Positions 24,701 to 34,066 of a stretch of 64,000 nt of DNA are shown here, piece by piece; the first letter of the stretch is position 1, and every line of letters starts with the position of its first letter. The notes beneath the pieces are model-generated. The model saw nothing but the letters and a program-made list of their open reading frames with translations. It was not told the origin of the DNA and did not search any database. The DNA comes from Nymphaea colorata (lineage: Eukaryota; Streptophyta; Magnoliopsida; Nymphaeales; Nymphaeaceae): NCBI RefSeq assembly GCF_008831285.2, contig NC_045142.1, positions 25,185,876-25,249,875 of the forward strand, in the 5' to 3' direction. A program made the position numbers and the translations under genes.

Positions 24701-26067
24701 GCTATAAAGCTCGTCTTGTTGCAAAGGGGTTTAGCCAGAAATATGGGATTGACTATCTTGAGACGTTCGCTCCCGTTGCTAAACTGAAGACAGTAAGGGT
24801 CATCTTAGCTCTGGCAGTACAAAAGAAGTGGAGCATGGACCAACTTGATGTCAAGAACGCCTTCTTGAATGGTCACCTTGAGGAAGAAGTCTATATGAGC
24901 ATGCCGCCTGGATATGCGCAGAAAGGAAAGTGTTGTTATCTCAAGAAAGCATTGTATGGCCTCAAGCAGTCCCCTAGAGCGTGGTTTGAAAGACTAAGGG
25001 TTGTGATGAAGACTAATGGATATAAACAGGGAAATGGTGATCACACCCTCTTCATCAAGCAGAGAAATGGTCTGGTGAGCCTCCTACTAGTATATGTTGA
25101 TGATATGATTGTCACAGGTGATGACGAAGAAGAAAAAAGGAAGATGAAAGAAACGTTAGCTGCTGAATTTGACCTCAAAGATTTGGGTAAACTGAGGTAT
25201 TTTTTGGGAATTGAGATTGCTAGATCTGAGACTGGTCTTGTTATGAGCCAAAGGAAATACACTTTGGACCTTCTAAAAGAGACAGGTAAACTGGGATGCA
25301 GGCCCTTTCTTACTCCAATGGAGTCTGGCACAAGGATAAGTATCAAAACTGGGACGATCTTGGATGAGGAAGGAAAAGGGAGGTATCAGCGGCTGGTTGG
25401 TAAACTCATTTATCTCACCCTTACTCGCCCGGATATTACGTATGCTGTGGGTGTGTTAAGTCAGTTTATGCATGCCCCTACTGATTGTCATTGGAAGAGT
25501 GCTGAAAGAGTATTGGGATACTTAAAGAATGACCCAGGGAAAGGACTGCTCTATACTCGACAAAGTCAACTCAGTATTGAAGGATACTCTGACGCCGACT
25601 GGGCAGGTTGCACAGATACTAGAAGGTCTACCACAGGATACTGCATCTTTCTTGGAGGTAACCTGGTGGTATGGAGAAGTAAAAGACAAGAAGTTTGTTC
25701 CAGGTCCAGTGCTGAGGCTGAATACAGGGCGGTTGCCATGGGGGTTACAGAAATGTTATGGCTCAAAATTCTGTTAGCAGATATTGGGGTGAAAATGGAA
25801 GAGAAGATGAGGATGTATTGTGACAACAAGTCGGCTATTAACTTGGCAAACAATCCAGTCTTGCACGACAGAACCAAACATGTGGAGATCGATCGCCATT
25901 TCATACGGGAACGCATAGATTCTAAGGAGTTGATCCTGCCCTACATGAAGTATGAAGATCAAGTTGCTGATGTTTTAACTAAGTCTTTATGTACATCTCA
26001 ATTTGAGAAAAATGTTAGCAAGCTTGGCATGTTTGACATGTATGCCAAGCTTGAGGGGGAGTGTTAA
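21766..26067 (+). CDS. Copia gag-pol polyprotein, 1433 codons, intact
   Basis: The start is the ATG at 21766 (MAEEIAPKSDMAF). Domains in order are: gag; a CCHC zinc knuckle (CTHCHKSGHSVDFC, 253-266); protease with DSGATHHM (Asp356); GAG-pre-integrase; integrase with Asp551, Asp614 and Glu650, a DD35E spacing; reverse transcriptase with YVDDM (Tyr1110, Asp1112-1113) and ALYGLKQSPRAWF; RNase H with SDADWAG and SSAEAEYRA. No stop or frameshift interrupts it. The TAA stop uses the first bases of the 3' LTR (GAG TGT TAA), so coding sequence, polypurine tract and LTR overlap. A GTG precedes the ATG in frame but is not a plausible plant start. LINE and outer Copia frames beside it are broken, which marks this as the youngest insertion of the nest. 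Confidence 0.97.
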   Translation: MAEEIAPKSDMAFDAGSAPKSEILPVQVTPIRLTKDNYLSWSAALEIGITSRGRLSYITGDKPAPSKTDPQWATWVLEDSQVKVWIISSVSADIQPLILRKPTSFDMWTVLARMYGRKKRVLRTYQIKRSIYSLKQGDLSVASFYAALKTKWEELDYHVNDNWDCGSDHARYWEKEWMDRTFLFLGGLRDEFESIRSQILNCDEIPGIEDVYAKVESEEQRRQVMHIDPSHGTGPSAFVSRSSVSGPRPVRRCTHCHKSGHSVDFCWDLHPEKRLVRGRPPSSRRGPLVQDSTQSGSSSGEKSRLSPDQIKELQAHISRLSTMSEDTSTSDGAKLAQALVATSDQGNSSPGDWIVDSGATHHMTGDPKMFQEYKLTFGQQRVSMADGSSISVAGKGSLSLLNKYCLHNVLHVPNIPVNLLSVSSITKELNCNLIFSVDRCLLQDLGTGQKIGIGSAIDGLYRMPVQVASALISATSGQLSDVEDRSAIMRWHERLGHLPFQLIKQLFPKMFRSVSLDTFACEVCQLSKHVRASYPISFNKTGHPFALVHSDVWGPSGVPTGRGFHYLMTLIDDYSRCTFVYLLKERSEVPGIVKNFVAFVETQFQTPVQTLRTDNAREYVSLSLDDFLRSKSIIHETSCSYTPPQNGVAERKNRHLLNVTRAIMFQRHVPKRYWGDALLTSAHLINRMPTRVLNGHSPHSVLWPNQSPWPLTPRVFGCVCFVHDHSSTLKKLDPRSIKAVFLGYSSTQKGYKCVDPSTSRVFVSRDVTFHEHEAYFPTNPLQGECLGERVDEYSSHQLIQFTDFLDYTASSPSVSVVDTVSEDRDSQMEGGPVEEQSRDHLFGQVYNRKKNDVMEVVDVTNPDLVSSPDDPSPMNEDLPIALRKGTRSCTSHPIQRFVSYAKLSKDYKCFITSLYMAVIPRSVEDAREDPKWLQAMTEEMDALTKNNTWEVVDIPNGTHLVGSKWVFTVKYKPDGTVERYKARLVAKGFSQKYGIDYLETFAPVAKLKTVRVILALAVQKKWSMDQLDVKNAFLNGHLEEEVYMSMPPGYAQKGKCCYLKKALYGLKQSPRAWFERLRVVMKTNGYKQGNGDHTLFIKQRNGLVSLLLVYVDDMIVTGDDEEEKRKMKETLAAEFDLKDLGKLRYFLGIEIARSETGLVMSQRKYTLDLLKETGKLGCRPFLTPMESGTRISIKTGTILDEEGKGRYQRLVGKLIYLTLTRPDITYAVGVLSQFMHAPTDCHWKSAERVLGYLKNDPGKGLLYTRQSQLSIEGYSDADWAGCTDTRRSTTGYCIFLGGNLVVWRSKRQEVCSRSSAEAEYRAVAMGVTEMLWLKILLADIGVKMEEKMRMYCDNKSAINLANNPVLHDRTKHVEIDRHFIRERIDSKELILPYMKYEDQVADVLTKSLCTSQFEKNVSKLGMFDMYAKLEGEC

Positions 26068-26344
26068 AATAGATGTAATGGGGAACCGGGTCCATTTCTG
26101 GACCCGGTCCCATGGGGCACGGGTACCGAGGCCGGCTCGGTACCCTAGGCGGCATTCTTCTCTCCCTCCTATATAATCTTCACTTAAGTGTAATTGTGTG
26201 ATTAAGTGAATATAATTTTCTCTCTCCTAAGGTTGCCGTGTGCACCTAGGTCAGAGCTTCCCGTGGTTTTTTCCTCTTTCTGAGGTTTTTCCACGTATAT
26301 CGTGTGTTCCTCTCTTCTTCTTTTGTGTGTTGCATGTTTCTACA
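26062..26344 (+). repeat. 3' LTR of the intact Copia
   Basis: 283 bp, preceded by the polypurine tract TTGAGGGGGAG. It differs from the 5' LTR by, for example, AACCGGGTCC versus AACCAGGTCC and GGCTCGGTA versus GGCTTGGTA. Confidence 0.95.
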
Positions 26345-27291
26345 CATTGAATAGGCATCGTGGCAGCCATGGAACTCAAACACCACCAAAAAATACAGAG
26401 AATACTAAGGAGTAGAGATTCAAAGGCAGAGTTATGCAAAAATCGAGAACCACACCTTATCAAAGGGATTTCTCTCTCTCCGTCTAAGATCAGAGACGCA
26501 GACGTCGAGCAGCCCTATCGACAGTTTTGGTGGCGTGAGAGAAGGGGGCGAGAGGAGATAGCACCGGTCATTCAAGGAAATCAGTTGGGTGTGGCCGATT
26601 TCCCTCTCTTTTTTTTTCACATGCTAAACTAGCACCGACCGATTTCCCCTTTTTCACGCACTGAAAAGAGGACTCGCAGATAGGCGACCAGAAACCACCT
26701 GATTCTGGCCAACTCTGGTACTGAATATAGTCGAGCACTAGTCCGATGAAAAGAAGACTCCTTAGCGATGCTTCCTGTGCAACCTCGAGGGGATCTGCTG
26801 AGCAAGGAAACATCGCCGAGTTTTTAAGGTGAAAAGTGGAAGTTGATTTCCTTTGTTTTACAAAAGATGCAGTAAGAGAGGCAGTCAGAAAACAGAAGGT
26901 TCCAGCCGGCTCAGGCGACGGTTTCAAGTAAGGATGGGCTCCTTGGAACCACAATGAGCAAGGGATGTTTCCTGAGCAGCGTGAGGAGCAACGGAGGCTG
27001 ACACCAGTGACAGTGTGTAGATGAACAATATCAGATGTTGTGTTTCCCTACACTGAAGAAGAAGAAGTTGCAAGCCGAAAAGCAGAAGGTTCTGGCGACA
27101 GTTTTGGTCAAGAATGGGTTTCTTGGAACCGAAACTAATAGAGGATGAAACTTGAGCAGTAAGAGGACCAACAAAGGTTGGTACCTTTGTTGATGTGCAA
27201 GTAATTAGGAACACTCAAAATAACTATGACTGAACAAATGGACAACCAGAACAGAGGAGCACCAAGAACCACACAGATAGCTCTAGTATCA

Positions 27292-27602
27292 CGAAAGAAA
27301 TGTGAAACAAAAAGACGAGAAAGTGACCACTCAAGAGGATGAGTATGAGTAACTCTCTTGCATATCTCTTGCAAGAGTGTACCTTGTATTATATACTGTA
27401 ATTTTTTATCAGTTACATAACGTTACATGAATGGTACAACTATATAACGTTACAACATTGAAACATATATGGTAATAATTCAAAATTATTTCTACAGTTT
27501 GAGAAGATCCTTCACTCGATAATCTCTGATTGATTTACTCGATAATCATTGATTGATAACATTCATCCATTGCATATCTCCTTGTCAAATCTTTCCTTAA
27601 CA
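27292..27602 (-). repeat. 5' LTR of the outer Copia
   Basis: 311 bp, minus orientation. The terminal CA has become CG next to the decayed primer-binding site. The DNA from 26371 to 27291 is the untranslated leader of this element; I see no gene in it. Confidence 0.82.
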
Positions 27603-29924
27603 GGTCGGAGCATGAGAAGAATTCGTCCAAACACACTTTCAGGTTTTGCAAGTCCTGTAATAGGTCTGCATATAACGTGGAGAAAGGGGAAGTGGTACCA
27701 GCCCCCATGGACGTGATCTTAATTTGCTTACTATTAATGTGTGCTTGAATGCTGTGAGTGAGCATTTCCATAACAGTGATAAAAAGGTAGGCAGAGAGTT
27801 GGTCCCCCTACCTTAGACCTCTCTTGTTCTCAAACCAAATCTCGGTTGATAAGAAGCGCCGATTTGACTGAGGAGACGATTGTCATAATTTTCGGAATCC
27901 ATAGTTCATGAAAACCAAGATGACATAGGGTAGCCTTCAAGAATCCCCAATCAACTCTGCCGTAAGCCTTGCTTGAATCGATTTTGATGCAAGCTGCTTG
28001 CTTCTTGTTGTTTTGAAAAATGTGGACAATTTCTTGGCTGAGTAGAAAATTGTCTTGAATGCATCTTTCTTGCAGAAAAGTGCTTTGGTTCTTGGACATA
28101 ATCATGTTAAGGATGGGCCGCATGCATTGGACCATAATCCTAGTAATGAATTTCAGAGTGCTAGTACAAAGGGAGATGGGCCGAAGTTTGTCCACCTGCG
28201 TCGCGCCTTACTCCTTTGGCAGAAGTATAATGTGGGTCTTATTGATAGATTTAACCAATCTGCCGGAATAAAAAAAATCACATATAGCTGTTGCTACTGC
28301 CGCCTGCACAATGCTCCAGTTTTTCTGAAAGAGGGTATTACCAAACCCATTTGGGCTAGGCGCGGATTCTCTATCAGCCTTGATTACTGCCCACTGGATT
28401 TCTGTTGCAGCGACATGTTTCAAAAGTTCAGCATTCTCCTCTGGCAACACTGCAGGACCTGGAGTGAGGGTATGAGGTAAGCACCAAGAACCATGGGTAG
28501 TCCCTAATAAACCAGCAAAGAAATCCTTGCATGCCGTAAAAATTTCAGGCATATCTGTTAGGACATGTCCCTCGTGGAAGATGGTTTCGATTTTGTTCCT
28601 CCGTCTCCTCCCAATAGCGATCCCCTAGAAGAATTTGGTGTTTAGGTCTCCATCCCTCATCCATTTGAGTCTAGATTTCTAACGCCATAGACGCTCTTCT
28701 AACCACAATAGCATGGAAAGATCGCGCTTGAGATTGCATTCTTCGTCAATGGCCTCAAGATGGCCACTTTCACTTTGGGACTGTACATGCTTGATTTTGG
28801 TCTTAACCTCCATTATTTGTTGTGGCAGATCATTGGCTCCACCCTTGCATCAAACCCTTAGCTTGTCCTTGGTGGCCTCCAATTTGTGAATGAGTTTAAT
28901 TATCGCGCAGCCCGTCGTGTCCACCACTCAGGCTAAAAAAACTTGGTCACTATACCCAACCATGTCCTACCAATACTGAAAGTGCCGAAATGGGGCACAA
29001 CCCCATGTTCTAAACCTGCACTTGGAGATGCAAAGAAAAATAGGATTGTGATCAGATATTGTCCTTGGATGCACTTCAGGTGCATCATCAATTCTGGATC
29101 ACCCACCCAATGCTTGGAAACATAGCACCTATCGATCTTCAACATATAACCGACACACTGCAAAGGTTCAAGGCTGCACCAAGAGTGGAAAACTAATCCT
29201 TCATAATTCTGAAATTGGTGTGCAAAGAAACCCCTATCGCCATGAAAGTTTGACCAGATGAGATAATACAGAATTGAGAGACAATCCAATGAGGATGAAC
29301 ATACCAATTTTGAAGCATCACTGTCGTCGGATCCCATAGAGCAATGATGCGCACCCAATGCCTCGACAGGTGAATGTTGGAGATTAGGCGTCTGTCTGGG
29401 ATCTTGAATTAGAACTTCTAGAGCTGTTCGGAATTAAGCTTGGTGTCAATGGCAAAAGAAATGGTAGACTTCATAGACCTAAGAGTTCGTAAGAACTGAT
29501 GTTGGGCTGGGGGAGGCGCCAGCCTGCGGACATTCCATGCACGGATCTTCATGAGCAGGGTAGGTTGTGGCCCCTCCCGTCTTGGCTAACCATTGGGTTG
29601 TTTGAGAAGTTGTCAGCCTTGTCATCAGCCATCACCTTTGAGACGAACTGCACCACACCGATGCTAATTTCCATCTCGTCTGAAGGGGATCCCTCCTAAT
29701 ACCCTCGATCAGACCCCACCGTGGCAAGGTCTTGATCTTCTTGGAGTCTCCCTCCTGCCTTCTCAAGTGTGTCGCTCACTTTAGGTGGACTGGTTTGCAT
29801 TTTGGCTTCATTAACTTCCTTGTGCTTGAGAGTTATTTTCTTAACCTTCTTAGCCAGTTGTGCATTGTTAGTGAGTTAGAGTCGTTCCTTGAAACTGTCA
29901 CAGGTTGTTGAGGGATGCTTGGAT

Positions 29925-31667
29925 TCAATTATGGAGACAGTAGGGCTGGGTGAGGGCCCTGCTTGCCTTTACTCTTCTTCTGCACGCCTTGAACTTCTGG
30001 TGCATTACCGGCCTCTGCTCTATTAGCAACCACAAGCAGACATGATTCCTGCCCCTTCTCATCTGAGCGACTTGTGACCCTCTCACCAGGATGACCAGAA
30101 AAACTTTCCCTATCTGTTTTCTCCTCCACCAGATGTGAGAGAGCTTCAAATTTATTATGTTTTGGCTGCAAATCCTCTGTTTCTTTGTTGGGTTGTCTTC
30201 TTCATTTAGTGGTTTTCAGTCTTATCCCCTACATTGGATATCTTTGTCACCATGCAGGAACCATCAAAGTGGGCAGTGGACCCGCATTTTTGACAGTAGT
30301 TGACCTTAATTTCATATTTTATAAATAGAACAAAAAATTTACTCCCTGAAACCTCTAGCTCAATCTCTGATGTTTGCCTAAGCCCAAGCAGGATTTCCAT
30401 TCTAATGCAGGAAAAACCTAAATGCTGGAGATGCCTGGTATAATCATTTGCTTCCACGAATGAACCACCTATTAATTTGGCAATGTCATTGAAAATCTGA
30501 GGATTCCACCATTCGACTGGCAGATCAGGCAGCCTTATCATATATGGACTCGGTTGGAACTCTCAATCCGCATGTGCATTCCAGGGTGCCATTCGTTAGC
30601 AATAAGAAGTCTCCCTCCCACAAACCATCTTACAGGAGACATAATGAGCTTAAGATCAATTTCAGAGGAAGTGCGGAGAAGAAGCATACCTTTCCTCATG
30701 GAGGTGAATCTTAAGTCAGTAATACCCTATGTCACCTGTGTGCGGGGTGCGGGTGCCGGTGCGGTACATCTCAAAAAAATTAGGTGCGGCGGTGCGATGA
30801 AGATATTTTATTAATATTAATAATAATATTATTATTATTATTAATTTTTTGTAGAAATTAAATAACACAATTAAAATTATACATTTTATGGTAGTGGAAA
30901 AAAATCAAAAAAGAAATGTTTGAAAAAAGACAAACAGATTGTTTTATGAAAGCCACCATTCTTTAGTCCTGTATCGTTTTTTTTGAAAGAGAAAAGAGAA
31001 CATATAATATATCTATAGATGTATTTAACTTAGATGTAATGGCTGGCGGGTGAGAATGGTGGATTTGATTTTATGGATTTTGGATCTGGTTTTTCTCGAA
31101 ATCAGATTTAGATCCAAACCATAAACTTGGTTTAGATTTGGTTTCGAAACTAGATCCAACCCCCGGGTGCGGTTTGGGTGCGAGCTCATCAGCGGGTGCT
31201 GATTGGGTGCGCACCTGGAGCGCACCCGCACCCGCACCCGCAACGCACCCGTGCGGGTGCGAGCTCACCTGAAACTCACTCAGGTGACCTAGGTAATACC
31301 AGACCATAAAATTCTATGACTCGTGAAGATGAAGTTGTAATCCAAGCGACCTTTGCCAGCCCCTCTGGCCAGAGTAGCTATGGCACTGAACCTAAATGAC
31401 TGACACAGAACTTCATACGACTCTTGTGAGATAACCAGCTGCCTATTCCCAGCCACCTTATTTTTCTCCAGTGGAGGCATATTCATCTCTGTCGCAGGCC
31501 TTCCCCATCCACGATAGCTGCCCAAGATAAGGCAGAACGTCTCTCCCAGCAACATCCTCTTCAGCACCACCCAAAACCATGGGTTCTCTGCTTTCATTAG
31601 TATCCCCCATCTTCGGGAGCCCCTGCTGGGCCAGAGGCCCACTGAGGCCGGCAGCTACCCCTTCCAC
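29925..31667 (-). pseudogene. LINE ORF1 (nucleic-acid-binding, CCHC), interrupted
   Basis: It begins MEGVAAGLSGPLAQQG at 31667. The middle part (30206-30541) reads IRLPDLPVEWWNPQIFNDIA and CQKCGSTAHFDGSC. This is the arrangement of plant L1 ORF1 proteins with a DUF4283-type region followed by one zinc knuckle. A hydrophilic tail follows to about 29930. The frame is split by the 566-bp element at 30727-31292 and has further shifts. Confidence 0.7.
30727..31292. mobile_element. 566-bp nonautonomous DNA element with CACCCG-rich core
   Basis: It is flanked by an 8-bp duplication GTAATACC (30719-30726, 31293-31300). Its ends are CTATGTCACCTG and, reverse-complemented, CTAGGTCACCTG: 12-bp inverted repeats with one mismatch. 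The 8-bp duplication suggests hAT-like mobilisation. Both flanks just inside are rich in GTGCGGGTGC-type repeats, with a CACCCG/GCACCC array at about 31205-31260. No coding capacity. Confidence 0.75.
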
Positions 31668-31860
31668 AATGATGAGATCTCCTGAACCTTAGGAGAGAGA
31701 AAATTCTCTAACTACTCACCAGCCTATTAGTATACTTAATTTGCACTATTTTGTACCTGAAATAGGAAGGAAGCATAATTGTATATGACGAGTAGCAATT
31801 CAACCACCTCTGTTCATAGTGATTCATTAATTCTATCTTAATTAGCTATTAATACCGTCA

Positions 31861-32115
31861 GAGGAAGTTTGATTGCTTCATATTTGAAAACCATGGATTT
31901 GATCTACGTGACATGCTTTTGCTGCTATTAGAAAAGATCTACGGTAAAGTTTATGGTTCATAAGGATCTTAGCTCAGACTTAAGATCTACACTCGCAATC
32001 TTAACATCTTTTTGCATTAGAAAAAGATCAGATTTAAGATTGAATGCAAGAGTGTCAGTTTATACGTCCACGGTTTTCGAATCATGAGGATCTTAAATCA
32101 TAGGCAGTCAAATGC
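31861..32115. mobile_element. old Tourist-like MITE downstream of GST C
   Basis: The left side GGAAGTTTGATTGC and the reverse complement of the right side GGAGGCATTTGACTGCC resemble the ends of the element at 10319-10530. Unit 3 has the same element at about 54541-54845, there with a 32-bp tandem duplication at its left end, so it predates the unit duplication. No clear target duplication was found. Confidence 0.45.
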
Positions 32116-33617
32116 CTCCTTAAAGAATAAAAAAAGCCTTCACTGAGTCGCTCTCGTGCATTACGGATCTTCATAGTTGACGCTTGCATTGACTACACAC
32201 TAGATACTTTGATGCAAGAAAATGCACTTTCTTATTCCAATTAAGCATGTCATTTAGAGACATTAAAGTAGACCACTTGCTTAGCCACATAGAACTAGGA
32301 AGTACAATTATTGAAAGATGCAAGTGCATATAGGTGACATGATCCATATACGTGTTTGTGCATGCATACGTGCGCACACACATACACACATACACACATA
32401 CACACATACACACATACACACACACACAAACACCCACACTTCTTCAAAACTTCATGGAGGCCGAGACCTTTTTCCAGGTGGGGCGCGAAGAGATGTCCTC
32501 CCACCAGGCATTGACATGTTTGCGCGAAGCAATGAGGGAAGCATAAGGGGTGAGCATAATGTAGTGAGTGCAAGGAAGATGGTGCAGATCAGCAAGGGAG
32601 AAGACATCGCCACCCAAGTACTTCCTCTTCGCCAAGATTTCCTCATAGACGTCGAGCACCTTGCCGAGCTTCACACCCTGGGCCTCGACCAAGGTCGTAT
32701 CCGGCGTCTCTCCCCTGGATGGCTTGAGAAATAACTCATAAAGCATGGGCTGGATGGCTGGGTTGAATTGGTGAGCCTCTACTTCTAGCCAGACTCCCAC
32801 TGAGTACATTTCAGCCGGGCTGGTGCCTAGCAAGTCTGTCCCAATGTCCTTGTACCTGTGTGCCACATACTTTGAGATAGCCCTAGACTCTGCAAACACC
32901 AATATGTCGCTAATTTAGAACCTTTGTTTTATGTTGCCAATAAATTGGTAAGGTAGTTGTATGCATTAGTTTGTGGTGGGACCAATTATTTATCTCATTG
33001 CTTGACATGTTTCACAGCCAATCAAAGCACCAACTGCCATGAATAAATAAACTTATGAAATGTGGTTTGCTTTCCCTTACCAAAAAGCTTGAGATCTCCA
33101 TCCTCAAATACAGGAATCTGACCAAAAGGCTGAAAAAGAGAGACAGAAAATAAGAGCATCAGGCTTGTTTGACTTGAAGTTGCATTTATTTTCCTACTGA
33201 TCTCAAATCCAAGAGAATCTCAAATCCGTGATAGCTGAAATCCACAGTTGTATCACACTGTAGATTTTTTGCTTCTACCCCCAATGTGAATTTCAAACCC
33301 ACACTTTAAGGCCCGTTTGATGGGCGGGTGAAAGTGGGCGGGGGAGGAAAAATTTGTAATTTCACCCGCCCGGTTGAGAAGCCATCAAACGGGGTGGAAT
33401 TCCACCCGTTTAACCGAAGAGGGAGCGGGTGGAATTCCACCCGCTCGAAAGTCCGAGCTCGGAGCTCAGACTTTCGAGCGGGTGAAATTTCACCCGCTCG
33501 AAATATACCCATCATGCTATTCTGCTGCAGCGCTCGAAGTCCCTCCGCAACGCTCGACCTCCCTTCGCAGCGCTCGAAGTCCCTCTGCAACGCTCGACCT
33601 CCCTCCGCAACTCCTCC

Positions 33618-34066
33618 TCCCTCGTGCCTTCTCACTGCCAGGTTTCACCGTCGACCGTCGCAAGACCCTCAAGCGGCCGGCGTCGGAGGTTTTTCTGCCG
33701 GTATATCTCTCTGTCGCTCTCTCTCTCTCTCTCTCTCTCCCCGTCGCTAGCTGCCCACATTTCCCCCCTTTCTTCCGCACATTTCCCCCCTTTCTCTGTG
33801 CTGGGTAGCACCCTCAAATGCCCCCATTCCCCCCCCCCCCCCCCCCCCCCCCCCTCAAACGCCCCCATTTTTTCCCTCCCTCGTGCCTTCTCACTGCAAG
33901 GGTTTCACCGTCGACTGTCGCAACACCCTCAAGCGGCCGGCATCAAACATTTTTCTGCCGGTATATCTCTCTGTCGCTCTCTCTCTCTCTCTCCCTGTCG
34001 CTAGCTGCCCACATTTCCCCCCTTTCTTCCGCACATTTCCCCCCTTTCTCTGTGCTGGGTAGTTCC
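33618..34066. repeat. direct duplication of about 195 bp in the 5' part of the Harbinger element
   Basis: 33618-33812 and 33877-34066 share CTCGTGCCTTCTCACTGC, TTTCACCGTCGAC, CTGCCGGTATATCTCTCTGT and CTGTGCTGGGTAG, in the same order and orientation. Each copy carries a CT tract. Just upstream, 33530-33605 repeats a unit of about 32 bp (CGCTCGAAGTCCCTC, CAACGCTCGACCTCCC). These could hold promoter elements for the plus-strand genes. Confidence 0.8.
33829..33854. repeat. poly(C) run of 26
   Basis: An unbroken C26 between the two direct repeats. The minus strand is G26, able to form quadruplex structures. Run length may be affected by assembly error. Confidence 0.85.

Larger units (their letters stand above)
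21098..26344 (+). mobile_element. intact Copia LTR retrotransposon
   Basis: 5247 bp, flanked by a perfect 5-bp duplication CATTG (21093-21097, 26345-26349). Both LTRs are 283 bp, begin TGTTAAAATAG and end TTCTACA. By eye they differ at five positions, about 98% identity. A primer-binding site and polypurine tract are present and one uninterrupted polyprotein frame fills the interior. All parts for autonomous movement appear present. It lies inside the gag of the outer Copia on the opposite strand. Confidence 0.97.
20244..26370 (-). pseudogene. outer Copia gag, split by the inner Copia
   Basis: The gag frame starts at ATG 26370 (MAATMPIQ), is interrupted by the inner element, and resumes at 21092 (VVVAQVLVKLNRDNYLLCR). 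It continues to about 20543, then to a zinc-knuckle-like CQFCGQKGH at about 20250. Joining across one copy of the 5-bp target keeps the frame, which supports the insertion model. Confidence 0.75.
16672..27602 (-). mobile_element. degraded Copia LTR retrotransposon, host of a second Copia
   Basis: Two similar LTRs (16672-16959 and 27292-27602) lie in minus orientation, each beginning TGTTAAGGAAAG. The 3' copy is preceded by a purine-rich tract TTGAGGGAGC, and the 5' copy is followed by TGATACTAGAG, a decayed initiator-Met primer-binding site. Flanks GGCTG and GGTCG are an imperfect 5-bp duplication. Excising the element restores the LINE reading SCSD-LVMN. Without the inner Copia it is about 5.7 kb. 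Domains from right to left are gag, protease/pre-integrase, integrase and reverse transcriptase/RNase H, all broken. Confidence 0.88.
14739..29552 (-). pseudogene. LINE ORF2 (endonuclease/reverse transcriptase/RNase H), interrupted
   Basis: It starts MKIRAWNVRRLAPP at 29552, the classic start of a plant L1 apurinic-type endonuclease. Further pieces are endonuclease at 28933-29358, reverse transcriptase at 28208-28552 (SPNGF; LLPKE) and 27830-28195 (LRPISLC), and TLYAD near 27680. There the YADD catalytic box has lost sequence and reads YAD-L. The Copia insertion splits the frame between FFSCSD (27603) and LVMNIAESS (16670). Downstream are VLSLVPSYW and FLWGD (16182-16439), a WKFGNSALAKFW segment near 16050, and GRAGLIRDAAGRF of an RNase H-like domain near 15150. 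Multiple frameshifts and stops. Confidence 0.8.
14739..31723 (-). mobile_element. L1-like LINE, degraded, carrying nested insertions
   Basis: It is flanked by a 14-bp direct duplication CTATTAGTATACTT (14725-14738 and 31724-31737). Unit 3 keeps the empty target at 54396-54409 (CTATTAGTATACTG). Removing the nested Copia, the 566-bp element and their duplications leaves about 5.5 kb, a normal plant L1 length. Minus-strand order is ORF1 from 31667, ORF2 from 29552 with endonuclease, reverse transcriptase, zinc-binding-type reverse-transcriptase tail and an RNase H-like end near 15150-15300. No poly(A) tract is visible at the 3' (left) end, so the tail is lost or truncated. Many frame breaks make it inactive. 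Confidence 0.85.

Noticed and set aside
32318-32430. His-Thr-rich frames and a possible CRISPR-like array
   Set aside because: They are the (CA)n repeat beside the GST C stop; no spacers, and the DNA is from a plant nucleus.
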